From Thalassospira sp. TSL5-1 (GTDB lineage: Bacteria; Pseudomonadota; Alphaproteobacteria; Rhodospirillales; Thalassospiraceae), in contig NZ_KV880639.1 in NCBI RefSeq assembly GCF_001907695.1, forward strand, positions 260,103 to 324,102: 64,000 nt of DNA, in the 5' to 3' direction. Shown here piece after piece: positions 45,288 to 53,812 of the stretch. A program made the position numbers and the translations under genes. The notes beneath the pieces were generated by a model. That model saw nothing but the letters and a program-made list of their open reading frames with translations, had not been told where the DNA came from and made no database searches. Each line of letters starts with the position of its first letter. The stretch's first letter is position 1.

Positions 45288-46508
45288 TTAATACTGATTA
45301 TGTACCCGCTTGATCAAGGCAGCCAGCCGCTCGATGCCAGAACGAATACGTTCGGGCTTCTCGGTTGCAAAACTTAGCCGCGCGGTATTAGTGCCAGAAT
45401 GATCACAGAAAAACGCCTGGCCTGGCACAAAGGCAACTTTGGCGTCTTCCAGGGCCAGTTCCAGCAACTTACGGCTATCGATATATTCCGGCAAAGTTAA
45501 CCATATGAACATGCCGCCTTCGGGGCGCGTATAGCTGACACCATCAGGCATAAAATCATCCAGGGCTTTCAGCATGGTATCGCGTTTATGGCGATAGGCA
45601 TCGCGCAAACCTTCAATATGTCCGGGAAACAACCGGCTAGCGGCACGCAATGCGGCTTCCTGATTAACCGTTGAAACATGCAAGTCCCCTGCCTGTTTCA
45701 TCAAAACCAGCCGTTCAATCACCGGGCGCGGGGCGGTGACCCAGCCAATGCGCAAGGCCGGTGCCAGGGTTTTGGAGAAAGTCCCCAACTGAATGACACA
45801 ACCGGCATTGGGATCCCCCTTTGTTTCATCTAGCGCCAGCAATGATGGCAACTGCGTGCCATCATAAGACAGCTTGCAATAGGCAGCATCTTCCAGAATA
45901 ACCGCGCCATATTTCCGTGCCACTTCAAGCACGGCCAAACGGCGCTCCAGCGAATAGGACCGGCCGGTGGGGTTTTGAAAATCCGGTGCCAGATAGGCAA
46001 TGCGCGCGCCATTGGCAAAGGCTGTTTCAAGCTGGTCAATCACCGGGCCGTCATCATCCATATCCACGCCAACATAGTCCGGGCGGCGCATGGAAAAGGC
46101 CTGCATTGCGCCCAGATAGGTCGGCTTTTCCACCACAATCTGACGGCCCGATTCCAGCAGCAAGCGGCCCAGCATATCCAGGCCCTGCTGCGCGCCACAG
46201 GTGATAAGAATATTGTCGATGTCACGCTTTGCCCCGCTAGCGGCAAGATCATCGGCAATCCATTGGCGCAGTGCGGGCAAACCCTCGCTGATCGAATATT
46301 GCAGGCTGCGGCGTCCAGCGGCGTCATCGGCCATCAGGTCGCGGTAAACGGTGTTAAAATCATCCAGCGGAAACAGGGAAGGGTCAGGCACTCCACCAGC
46401 AAACGAGGTAATTTCCGGCCGTTCGGCCACCTTCAACAAATCCCGGATTTCCGACGCCGTCAGGGCGCGGGCGTCCCGCACGATCAAATCATTCCACTGG
46501 AGGGTCAT
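45288..46508 (-). CDS. PLP-dependent aminotransferase (class I/II, 2-aminoadipate/LysN-like)
   Basis: A 406-residue fold-type I aminotransferase. ITCGAQQGLDMLGRLLLE, FQNPTGRSYSLERR, DAAYCKLSYDG and the PLP-lysine segment QLGTFSKTLAPALRIGWV are all present, and RLSFATEKPERIRSGI carries the carboxylate-binding Arg. The N-terminal ITSFAGGVPDPSLFP is typical of the 2-aminoadipate/kynurenine/LysN and MocR-derived group. There is no DNA-binding domain. Start ATG at 46508 (MTLQWNDL). Divergent from an Lrp-type regulator, likely its controller. Amino-acid substrate not determinable. Confidence 0.92.
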   Translation of the reverse strand: MTLQWNDLIVRDARALTASEIRDLLKVAERPEITSFAGGVPDPSLFPLDDFNTVYRDLMADDAAGRRSLQYSISEGLPALRQWIADDLAASGAKRDIDNILITCGAQQGLDMLGRLLLESGRQIVVEKPTYLGAMQAFSMRRPDYVGVDMDDDGPVIDQLETAFANGARIAYLAPDFQNPTGRSYSLERRLAVLEVARKYGAVILEDAAYCKLSYDGTQLPSLLALDETKGDPNAGCVIQLGTFSKTLAPALRIGWVTAPRPVIERLVLMKQAGDLHVSTVNQEAALRAASRLFPGHIEGLRDAYRHKRDTMLKALDDFMPDGVSYTRPEGGMFIWLTLPEYIDSRKLLELALEDAKVAFVPGQAFFCDHSGTNTARLSFATEKPERIRSGIERLAALIKRVHNQY

Positions 46509-46743
46509 GGCGCTTCTCTTTAGGTCAGTTTTGCTGTCCTTATTAAGCAAGCAATCCTGCCCTAAATCAACATTATTCTTCAAGAAGCATATTTTTTGAA
46601 ATAAAATTACCGATCAGTCTTTTATAGGCCCAAGTCACGGATGGCTAACCGACAGCCTGCCCCGGCTTGCTTTTTGCAACCGTATTCTTTTTTTCCGCGT
46701 CGATACTGGCTACAATGCGCGCCACCTCACGAGATTGGGCAAA

Positions 46744-47205
46744 ATGATAAAAATCGATGCGATCAACCTTAAAATCCTGCGTGCCTTGCAAGCCAATGCC
46801 AAGCTGACCAATCTTGTCCTGTCAAAACTGGTGGGGTTAAGCCCCAGCCCCTGCCTGGACCGGGTCAAAAAGCTGGAAAAGGAAAAGGTGATCAAACGCT
46901 ATCGCGCGGTGATCGACCTTGAAAAACTGTGCCCGCATGTGCGCGTCTTTGCCGAGGTCACCCTGGAAGGCAAAGGAGAGGATGATTATAAAAAATTCGC
47001 CGACGCCATCCGTGAAATTCCCGAAGTCGTTGCCGGATATCGCATTTCCGGCCCCTATGACTATATGCTCAGCCTCGTCTGCCGCGATGTGCAGCACTAC
47101 CATTCCCTGTCGGAAGAAATGATTTACGGCAATCTGGGCATTACCAAATTTATCGGTCACGTTGCCCTTGCCCAGACCAGAGCGTTCAAGGGCTTTCCGG
47201 TTTAA
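46744..47205 (+). CDS. Lrp/AsnC-family transcriptional regulator
   Basis: A 153-residue regulator: helix-turn-helix KIDAINLKILRALQANAKLTNLVLSKLVGLSPSPCLDRVKKLEKEKVI, then a RAM domain (HVRVFAEVTLEGKGEDDYKKFADAI, GYRISGPYDYMLSLVCRDVQHYHSL). ATG at 46744 is preferred to a TTG three codons upstream. Divergent from the aminotransferase gene (235-bp gap) and probably its regulator. Confidence 0.92.
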   Translation: MIKIDAINLKILRALQANAKLTNLVLSKLVGLSPSPCLDRVKKLEKEKVIKRYRAVIDLEKLCPHVRVFAEVTLEGKGEDDYKKFADAIREIPEVVAGYRISGPYDYMLSLVCRDVQHYHSLSEEMIYGNLGITKFIGHVALAQTRAFKGFPV

Positions 47206-47365
47206 TTGCCTGGCACCACAATCACCTACCGCATTCAGGCCGTTTAATTGCACAAATTAAAACTGGAATTCGCCACAGAGACAACAAATTTACTGTGAAT
47301 TCTCAAATGGCGCTTGCATCGGAACGCATTCCGTATTACCCGGATTACAGAAGTGAAATTAATTC

Positions 47366-47388
47366 AATAACACTATAAATGTGTTATT
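47366..47388. promoter_or_regulatory. Palindromic operator-like site upstream of cysD
   Basis: AATAACAC (47366-47373) and GTGTTATT (47381-47388) are perfect inverse arms around seven bases, ending 17 bases before the cysD start. Thirteen bases overlapping the left arm (from 47364) match the SulP upstream region in 12 positions. Confidence 0.55.
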
Positions 47389-47405
47389 TACCGTCAGGAA
47401 AGACA

Positions 47406-48311
47406 ATGCAGCCTAATCTGACCCATCTCCGCCAGCTAGAGGCCGAGAGCATTCATATCATCCGCGAGGTGGCCGCGTCCTTTGAACGCCCGGTGATGCT
47501 TTATTCCATCGGCAAGGATTCATCGGTTCTGCTGCACCTGGCCCGCAAGGCCTTTTACCCGGCCCCGCCGCCCTTTCCCCTGATGCACGTTGATACCACC
47601 TGGAAATTCCGCGAAATGATCGAATTTCGCGACCGGGTGGCAAAGGAATATGGCTTCGAGCTGATTGTTCACATCAATAAAGAAGGTGTGAAACAGGGGA
47701 TTGGCCCGTTCACGCATGGCTCCAGCGTACATACCGATGTTATGAAGACACAATCCCTCAAACAGGCGCTCAACAAATACAAGTTTGATGCGGCCTTTGG
47801 CGGTGCGCGCCGGGACGAGGAAAAAGCCCGTGCCAAGGAACGTGTTTTCTCTTTCCGCACCGAAACCCACCGCTGGGATCCGAAAAACCAGCGCCCGGAA
47901 CTGTGGGATATTTACAATTCCCGTATCAATAAGGGCGAAAGCATCCGTGCCTTTCCGATCTCGAATTGGACGGAACTGGATATCTGGCAATATATCTATC
48001 TCGAACAAATCCCGATTGTGCCGCTTTATTACGCGGCCAAACGACCTGTTGTTGAACGTGACGGCACCCTGATCATGGTTGATGATGACCGTATGCCGCT
48101 GCGCGATGGTGAAGTGCCGGAAATGAAATCGGTCCGTTTCCGTACCCTTGGCTGCTATCCGTTAACCGGAGCGGTTGAATCGGAAGCCGCAACCCTGCCC
48201 GAAATCATTCAGGAAATGCTGCTGACCCGGTCTAGCGAACGCCAGGGCCGTATGATCGACCATGACGAAGCCGGATCGATGGAAAAGAAAAAGCAGGAAG
48301 GTTATTTCTGA
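47406..48311 (+). CDS. cysD: Sulfate adenylyltransferase subunit 2
   Basis: A 301-residue ATP pyrophosphatase-fold subunit that, with CysN, makes adenosine 5'-phosphosulfate from sulfate and ATP. The PP-loop is [42 protein letters not shown] and [18 protein letters not shown] are family hallmarks, and [13 protein letters not shown] lies near the end. ATG at 47406 ([22 protein letters not shown]) follows AGGAAAG; a start nine codons upstream would overlap the operator-like palindrome. Its stop overlaps the cysNC start by one base (TGATG). Confidence 0.97.
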   Translation: MQPNLTHLRQLEAESIHIIREVAASFERPVMLYSIGKDSSVLLHLARKAFYPAPPPFPLMHVDTTWKFREMIEFRDRVAKEYGFELIVHINKEGVKQGIGPFTHGSSVHTDVMKTQSLKQALNKYKFDAAFGGARRDEEKARAKERVFSFRTETHRWDPKNQRPELWDIYNSRINKGESIRAFPISNWTELDIWQYIYLEQIPIVPLYYAAKRPVVERDGTLIMVDDDRMPLRDGEVPEMKSVRFRTLGCYPLTGAVESEAATLPEIIQEMLLTRSSERQGRMIDHDEAGSMEKKKQEGYF

Positions 48312-50230
48312 TGGCACACAAGTCTGATCTGATTGCCGATGATATTCTGGGCTATCTCAAGGCCCAGGAAGAAAAAAGCCTGCTGCGTTTCATTACCTGC
48401 GGCAGCGTGGATGATGGCAAAAGCACCCTGATTGGCCGCCTGCTTTGGGATTCAAAACTGATTTTTGAAGACCAGCTTGCCGCCCTGGAGGTCGATTCCC
48501 GCAAGGTTGGCACGCAGAATGGCGAAATTGATTTCGCGCTGCTGCTTGATGGTTTGCAGGCCGAACGCGAACAGGGCATCACCATTGATGTGGCCTATCG
48601 CTTTTTCTCGACCGACAAGCGCAAATTCATCGTCGCCGATACGCCGGGCCACGAACAATATACCCGCAACATGGCCACCGGCGCCTCGACCGCCGATGTT
48701 GCCATTATCCTGATTGATGCGCGCAAGGGCATCCTGACGCAAACCCGCCGCCACAGCTTTATTACCTCCCTTTTGGGTATTCGCAATGTGGTGCTGGCAG
48801 TCAACAAAATGGATCTGGTCAATTATGATCAGGCCACTTTTGATCAAATCGTTGCCGATTATCAGGAATTCGCCCAACAACTGAATTACCATTCCATTCA
48901 GGCGATCCCGATTTCCGCCCTGCGCGGTGACAACATCATTGAATCCAGCCCCAACACCGCCTGGTATGAGGGGCCCACCCTGCTTTCGCACCTTGAAACG
49001 GTTGAAGTGGAGCAGGAAGCAATTGAAAAACCCTTCCGCCTGCCGGTTCAATGGGTCAACCGCCCCAACCTGGATTTCCGCGGTTTTTCCGGCACGGTAT
49101 CGTCGGGCGTGGTCAAGCCGGGTGACGCGATTGTGGTCTCCTCCTCGGGACAGACCAGCAAGGTCAAGGAAATCGTCACCTATGATGGCCATCTTGACCA
49201 GGCGATTGCCGGACAGGCCATTACCCTGACACTGGAAGATGAAATCGACATTTCCCGGGGCGATGTTCTGGCAGCGACCGAAGCCCGCACCGATTATGCC
49301 GACCAGTTTGAAGCCAAAATCATCTGGATGCACGAAGACGAAATGCTGCCGGGCCGCCCCTATTTAATCAAAATGGGCGGGCAGATTTCGGGCGCACAGA
49401 TCAGCACCCTAAAATACAAGGTTAATGTCAATACGCTCGAACATATGGCCGGTAAAACGCTGGAGCTAAACGAAGTTGGCATTGCCAACATCGCAGCCGA
49501 CCGCGCGTTGGCCTTTGACCCCTATGACGATAACCGCCATACGGGCCGCTTCATCATCATTGACCGCTATACCAACGCTACCGTTGGGGCGGGCATGATC
49601 AACCATTCCCTGCGCCGTGCGACCAATATCAAATGGCAGGAAATGGACATCAACAAACAGGCACGCGCCACCCAGAAGGGCCAGAAATCGGCTGTTCTGT
49701 GGTTTACCGGCCTGTCAGGTGCGGGCAAATCGACCATCGCCAACCTGGTTGAAAAGAAGCTCAATGCCCTTGGCAAACATACCTACAGCCTCGATGGCGA
49801 CAATGTCCGTCATGGCCTGAACAAGGACCTTGGTTTTACCGATGCCGACCGCGTGGAAAATATCCGTCGCGTGGGTGAAACGGCCAAGCTGTTTGTCGAT
49901 GCGGGTCTGATCACGCTGGTTTCCTTCATTTCACCGTTCAAAAGCGAACGGCAAATGGCACGCAGCCTGCTGGAAGACGGTGAATTCATCGAAGTCTTCA
50001 TCAATACCCCGCTGGAAGTTTGTGAAGAACGCGATGTAAAGGGCCTGTATAAAAAGGCCCGCGAAGGCAAAATTGCCAACTTCACCGGCATCGACAGCCC
50101 CTATGAAGCCCCGGAAAACCCGGAAATCACGGTCAACACCTCGGACCAGTCTGCCGAGGACGCTGCTGAAATGGTGGTCCAAAAACTCGAGGAATTTGGC
50201 ATTCTCGCTGCCTGGTTCCCGGAAATCTGA
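48311..50230 (+). CDS. cysNC: Bifunctional sulfate adenylyltransferase subunit 1 / APS kinase (CysNC, NodQ-type)
   Basis: A 639-residue fusion. Residues 1-440 are the CysN GTPase, with G1 [15 protein letters not shown], switch [32 protein letters not shown] and NKMDLV. Residues 450-639 are APS kinase, with P-loop GLSGAGKST at about 464-472, then [29 protein letters not shown]. The first half drives CysD with GTP hydrolysis; the second makes PAPS. The fusion is common in alphaproteobacteria. A terminator follows. Confidence 0.97.
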   Translation: MAHKSDLIADDILGYLKAQEEKSLLRFITCGSVDDGKSTLIGRLLWDSKLIFEDQLAALEVDSRKVGTQNGEIDFALLLDGLQAEREQGITIDVAYRFFSTDKRKFIVADTPGHEQYTRNMATGASTADVAIILIDARKGILTQTRRHSFITSLLGIRNVVLAVNKMDLVNYDQATFDQIVADYQEFAQQLNYHSIQAIPISALRGDNIIESSPNTAWYEGPTLLSHLETVEVEQEAIEKPFRLPVQWVNRPNLDFRGFSGTVSSGVVKPGDAIVVSSSGQTSKVKEIVTYDGHLDQAIAGQAITLTLEDEIDISRGDVLAATEARTDYADQFEAKIIWMHEDEMLPGRPYLIKMGGQISGAQISTLKYKVNVNTLEHMAGKTLELNEVGIANIAADRALAFDPYDDNRHTGRFIIIDRYTNATVGAGMINHSLRRATNIKWQEMDINKQARATQKGQKSAVLWFTGLSGAGKSTIANLVEKKLNALGKHTYSLDGDNVRHGLNKDLGFTDADRVENIRRVGETAKLFVDAGLITLVSFISPFKSERQMARSLLEDGEFIEVFINTPLEVCEERDVKGLYKKAREGKIANFTGIDSPYEAPENPEITVNTSDQSAEDAAEMVVQKLEEFGILAAWFPEI

Positions 50231-50252
50231 CCCTGACCTAATTGCTTACCAA

Positions 50253-50286
50253 ACACCCGGCAATGAATTTTGCCGGGTGTTTTTTG
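50253..50286 (+). terminator. Terminator of the cysD-cysNC operon
   Basis: ACACCCGGCAA (50253-50263) and TTGCCGGGTGT (50270-50280), perfect 11-bp stem, then TTTTT. Confidence 0.92.
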
Positions 50287-50333
50287 CATTATACGCTTGG
50301 CCCCCAAACCTACGCAATTTCCAACCAGTATAA

Positions 50334-50382
50334 ATTTGCGCGCTGAACGCACGTTTTATCGCATTTGACGCGCAAATATGAT
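50334..50382 (+). promoter_or_regulatory. Promoter and operator-like dyad of the toxin-antitoxin operon
   Basis: ATTTGCGCG (50334-50342) and CGCGCAAAT (50369-50377) are perfect 9-bp inverse arms, 26 bases apart. The right arm abuts a TATGAT -10-like box (50377-50382). This position suits autorepression by the antitoxin, as is usual for such operons. Confidence 0.55.
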
Positions 50383-50413
50383 AAAGTGACAGAGATTACA
50401 AAGGAGCCTGGCA

Positions 50414-50686
50414 ATGACTGCCTCTAACACAAAAATGATCAAACGCCTTAACGCAACATTGCCTGACCCATTGGCAATTTATGTTGCGGAAATGACCGGC
50501 AAAGACGCCTTATACGAAACACCCAGCGAATTTATCCGCGATCTGGTGCGCCGACACATGGAAAAAACGCAAGACCAGGAACGTGCCGACATTCATGCAC
50601 ATCTAAAACGGTCTTTGCATGAAAATGATTATTCTGACTGGACGGATAACGACCTTACTGATGCCCGCAAAATCGCAATCGACTAG
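50414..50686 (+). CDS. ParD-like ribbon-helix-helix antitoxin
   Basis: A 90-residue protein. MIKRLNATLPDPLAIYVAEMTGKDALYETPSEFIRDLVRRHMEK is a ribbon-helix-helix fold of the ParD/CopG type: a short beta strand then SEFIRDLVRRH. The acidic C-terminal part (SLHENDYSDWTDNDLTDARKIAID) would wrap the toxin. AGGAG lies seven bases before the ATG. Six bases separate it from the toxin gene. Confidence 0.88.
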   Translation: MTASNTKMIKRLNATLPDPLAIYVAEMTGKDALYETPSEFIRDLVRRHMEKTQDQERADIHAHLKRSLHENDYSDWTDNDLTDARKIAID

Positions 50687-50692
50687 TTTTTC

Positions 50693-51004
50693 ATGACCCG
50701 GATCGTCCGCAGTGCGGCTTTCAAACGCCAGCTTGTTGATTTAACGGCCGGCTATCGCGCACGGGCGAGCTCGAACATCGCGCTTAAATTCGTCGATCAG
50801 GTCGATAGCGCCATTCGCTTCATCGCGACAAAGCCGCTGGCCTGCCCGATCTATACCCGGATTGAACACAAAGATTTCCGGAAATGGAGCCTGCAGGATT
50901 TTCCGACATCTATCTTCTTCCGGTTTGAAAGTCAGGATATAATCATCCTCGAGGCTTTATACGCCCACCGAATGAACATTTCCGCTCGACTTTCGAAATC
51001 ATAA
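50693..51004 (+). CDS. ParE/RelE-superfamily toxin
   Basis: A 103-residue toxin-fold protein. MTRIVRSAAFKRQLVDLTAGYRARASSNIALKFVDQVDSAIRFIATKPLACPIYTRIE and the closing IIILEALYAHRMN fit ParE. Targets of the family are gyrase or mRNA; which applies is unknown. The ATG lacks its own ribosome site, so translation likely depends on the antitoxin gene upstream, keeping toxin output low. It ends 28 bases from a convergent gene. Confidence 0.86.
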   Translation: MTRIVRSAAFKRQLVDLTAGYRARASSNIALKFVDQVDSAIRFIATKPLACPIYTRIEHKDFRKWSLQDFPTSIFFRFESQDIIILEALYAHRMNISARLSKS

Positions 51005-51032
51005 GATAACCAAACGATTTAGCATTTCGCGC

Positions 51033-51929
51033 TTAAGCCCGTTTCGACCTGTTCCCAATCGCAAGCGCCTGATCGAGCATGGGTTGGCAGCGGGTGATAT
51101 CAAGTCGCAAGCTGGTTTTACGGGCATCGGCAAACAGGCTGCGCAAGGCATCATCGGCTACCGGCTCGGCCAATGCACCAAATTCGTTTTGCAAAAAGGC
51201 ATGATATGGCTCTGGCAGCGGGTCGCCATAATTTTTGCGGTTAAATAAGTACGTTTCCGCCAATTTAAAATTCTGTTCCATGTTGCGATAGAGGATGGTC
51301 TGGTAATTGGCTTGTAATTCCACCTCGCCATAGCGATTGACGAAGATGATGGGAAACATTACGGCCAGTTCGGGCAAATACCGATTGGGGTAGACCTTTC
51401 CGCCCCAATAAACCTCTGCCAGTTTGGCGTATTTGGCATAGTCGCGAATGGCGTAAAAACCGGATTTCGCCCAGGGCAAGATTTCCACCTGCGGCTTGCT
51501 GGGATTGACCGTATCATTGGCAACATCGACATAAAGGCTGCCAAACTGAAAGGCATTCTGGAAATAGCTGTTGCGCAAATTGCCCCACACCCGTTTGGCA
51601 ATGCCCCCATTGAGGCAAAATTCGCGCAGGGCCTGCATGGCCGGGGTGGTTGGTTGCTGGATCTGCTGTTGCAAAAGGTTCAGCATACCCTTGCTGATTT
51701 CCAGACAATAGCCCTTGGGATAGGTCCGGCGCGGGTTGTTTGTGACTTCGGCAGAAAGGCGATAGGTGTTGTCAAACGCTGTGCGCAATTGCTGCAAATC
51801 GACATAAAGCGCATCCAGATGCGGCAGCAACCAGGTTTTGGTCAGTTTGGTCTGGCGCAACGTGATTTCGACCGGGGTTTCCTCGTTGGCACGATTTGTG
51901 ATTTCCTCAAGTGTCAGAATATCCGGCAT
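51033..51929 (-). CDS. Conserved-looking protein of unknown function
   Basis: A 298-residue soluble protein I do not recognise. No signal peptide or membrane segment is visible. Notable blocks: NPRRTYPKGYCLEISKGMLNLLQQQIQQ, GGIAKRVWGNLRNSYFQNAFQFGSLYVDVANDTVNPSKPQVEILPW and EVYWGGKVYPNRYLPELAVMFPIIFVNRYGEVELQANYQTILYRNM. Trp/Tyr-rich, so possibly a metal- or ligand-binding fold like some 2OG-oxygenase-associated proteins, but I would not assign it. AAGG lies seven bases before the ATG. A possible 60-codon frame ends 12 bases upstream. Confidence 0.72.
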   Translation of the reverse strand: MPDILTLEEITNRANEETPVEITLRQTKLTKTWLLPHLDALYVDLQQLRTAFDNTYRLSAEVTNNPRRTYPKGYCLEISKGMLNLLQQQIQQPTTPAMQALREFCLNGGIAKRVWGNLRNSYFQNAFQFGSLYVDVANDTVNPSKPQVEILPWAKSGFYAIRDYAKYAKLAEVYWGGKVYPNRYLPELAVMFPIIFVNRYGEVELQANYQTILYRNMEQNFKLAETYLFNRKNYGDPLPEPYHAFLQNEFGALAEPVADDALRSLFADARKTSLRLDITRCQPMLDQALAIGNRSKRA

Positions 51930-51941
51930 TTACAGACCTTT

Positions 51942-52124
51942 TTATGTTGCCGAGCGCCAGTCATAACCATACACGGCCCGCCCCAAAGCTTCATGGATAA
52001 AATACGCCTTCAGGTGTACGCGGCCTTCTGTCAATGCTGACGCAAAAAATTCATTCAGGCTGAAACCCGGGAATTTCCGGGTGACACACGTCACAATGGC
52101 CGCAATGTGGGCGCCGCAGCACAA
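51942..52124 (-). CDS. Possible small protein upstream of the unknown gene
   Basis: A 60-codon frame ending 12 bases before the start of the next gene on the same strand, with codon use that looks coding (KFPGFSLNEFFASALTEGRVHLKAYFIHEALGRAVYGYDWRSAT). It needs a TTG or internal GTG start and has no strong ribosome site. It could be a real small gene, a remnant, or chance. Confidence 0.3.
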   Translation of the reverse strand: MCCGAHIAAIVTCVTRKFPGFSLNEFFASALTEGRVHLKAYFIHEALGRAVYGYDWRSAT

Positions 52125-52376
52125 GGTTTTTATTGCATCCCCCCGCCTTAATCCCCATCTTCAGGTAAACCTTTTGGACAGGGTCCAAGATCGAAAAGTC
52201 AGGATCGCGCACGAAACACATTTACCCCGGCACTTTTGTGCTTCCCGATAAACTTTAAACCGGGATTTCAAGGCACAAAAGCCCTTCAGGCGACAACGCC
52301 TTATGAATGCGATCCGTAACCGGCCCGGATAACCGGCCCTTTATCTTCCCGAACGACAGAACTGGAACTTTATATA
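52125..52376. other. Leader/promoter region of the desaturase gene with a hairpin
   Basis: CTTTTGTGC (52233-52241) and GCACAAAAG (52273-52281), perfect arms, enclose CCCG/CGGG, forming a possible stem-loop about 100 bases before the desaturase start. No gene seen. Confidence 0.4.
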
Positions 52377-53555
52377 ATGCCCATGACGACCGCCAGCCCG
52401 GCACCCGAACCAAACCAGCACCACGATGATATCATCTATCCGGCCCTGATCCCGTTTTCGCTGGTGCATTTGGCCTGTTTTGCCGCGATCTGGACGGGAA
52501 TCACATGGCAAGCCGCCATTTTGGGCCTTGTGTTATATGTCGTGCGCATGTTTGGGGTTACGGGTGGGTATCATCGCTATTTCTCCCATCGTGCCTTTGC
52601 CACCAGCCGCTTTTTCCAGTTTGTTCTGGCCCTCCTCGCGCAAAGCAGTGCGCAAAAAAGTGTTCTCTGGTGGGCCGCCAAACACCGCCATCATCACAAA
52701 TATTCCGATACCGAAAACGATGTGCATTCCCCGCGCCATCGTGGATTTCTCTACAGCCATGTCGGTTGGATCTTCGCCCGCCAGCATGACCAGGCCGACC
52801 TGTCCACCGTAAGCGACCTGACCCGCTATCGCGAACTGATGTGGCTGCATAAATTTGAAACCGCGCCCGCCATTGTCCTGGCGGTGGCCAGTTTCCTGAT
52901 TGCCGGGTGGTCGGGCCTTGTGGTTGGCTTTTTCTGGAGTACGGTTGCCTGTTACCACGGCACATTCGGCATTAATTCGCTGGCCCATGTCAGCGGACGC
53001 AAACGGTATGTCACCGGGGATGATTCGCGCAATAACTGGCTGCTGGCAATTGTGACTATGGGCGAAGGCTGGCACAACAACCACCACGCCTATCAAAGCA
53101 GTGCGCGCCAGGGGTTTCGCTGGTGGGAATATGATGCCACCTATTACATCCTGTGCGTCCTGTCATGGATTGGTTTGGTCCGCGATTTGAAACAGCCGCC
53201 CAAGCAGGTTTTGCGCAACGAACAGCGCCTAGGCACCAAGGTGATCAACCGGGCTGCCGAACAGCTTGCCGCCCGCTTTGACCCGGACCGCATTGCCAAG
53301 GCCATCAGCACCACCCTGCACGGCCCGGACCTGCAAAACCTGCAGGACGTACTGACCAATGCCCGCCACCGAACCGGCGATGCCCTTTCGGCGTTCCATT
53401 TGCCACACCTGCCCAGCCGGGACGAATTTATGGCAACCGCCCGGCAGATGTTTGCCAAGACCCGTTCGCTCGATGATATTATCGACCGCGCCTATGATTA
53501 TTTCCTGGCATCCGTGGGCAACAGGTTAACCCCGGCACCCGCAACAGCGGGCTGA
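52377..53555 (+). CDS. Acyl-CoA (fatty acid) desaturase
   Basis: A 392-residue membrane di-iron enzyme that introduces a double bond, probably delta-9, into acyl chains. The three histidine boxes are present: HRYFSH, HRHHH (AKHRHHHKYSD) and HNNHH (GEGWHNNHHAY). Membrane segments surround them. A C-terminal extension of about 90 residues after the last box (EQLAARFDPDRIAKAISTTLHG..RTRSLDD region) is helical and of unknown role. The start is the ATG at 52377 (a second in frame two codons on). Its own strong terminator follows. Confidence 0.93.
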   Translation: MPMTTASPAPEPNQHHDDIIYPALIPFSLVHLACFAAIWTGITWQAAILGLVLYVVRMFGVTGGYHRYFSHRAFATSRFFQFVLALLAQSSAQKSVLWWAAKHRHHHKYSDTENDVHSPRHRGFLYSHVGWIFARQHDQADLSTVSDLTRYRELMWLHKFETAPAIVLAVASFLIAGWSGLVVGFFWSTVACYHGTFGINSLAHVSGRKRYVTGDDSRNNWLLAIVTMGEGWHNNHHAYQSSARQGFRWWEYDATYYILCVLSWIGLVRDLKQPPKQVLRNEQRLGTKVINRAAEQLAARFDPDRIAKAISTTLHGPDLQNLQDVLTNARHRTGDALSAFHLPHLPSRDEFMATARQMFAKTRSLDDIIDRAYDYFLASVGNRLTPAPATAG

Positions 53556-53580
53556 CAGACAGGTTCAGCCCCCCGCAACA

Positions 53581-53620
53581 AATACCCCCGCAGGCAAAAC
53601 ACCCTGCGGGGGTATTTTGT
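53581..53620 (+). terminator. Terminator of the desaturase gene
   Basis: AATACCCCCGCAGG (53581-53594) and CCTGCGGGGGTATT (53603-53616), perfect 14-bp stem, followed by TTGTTT. Confidence 0.93.
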
Positions 53621-53758
53621 TTCGCCCTCCGCCTGTCACCGCCTGGCACGGTCACAAGACAAGCAAAAATATCGGCTGATTTCACCACACCTATTCGTTT
53701 TGCACATAGCGCGTTTGTGCATGCCATGATTGACATTTTATTTTCAGTAAATGAATAA

Positions 53759-53779
53759 TCAATCACACTATTTTTAGTG
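53759..53779. promoter_or_regulatory. SulP upstream motif shared with cysD
   Basis: TCAATCACACTAT (53759-53771) matches TCAATAACACTAT upstream of cysD in 12 of 13 bases, and a small dyad CACTA/TAGTG follows. It lies 34 bases before the SulP start. Possible common operator for sulfate-assimilation genes; inference only. Confidence 0.45.
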
Positions 53780-53812
53780 GACAAACCACCTCATACGATC
53801 GGATCTGCCTTC

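Noticed and set aside
47206-47405. Riboswitch upstream of cysD
   Set aside because: I looked for SAM-type or other leader structures; only the short palindrome at 47366 and a weak GAATT/AATTC dyad at 47266-47302 were seen, better read as protein-binding sites.
48452-49333. 293-codon open frame on the minus strand
   Set aside because: Shadow of the CysN domain of cysNC.
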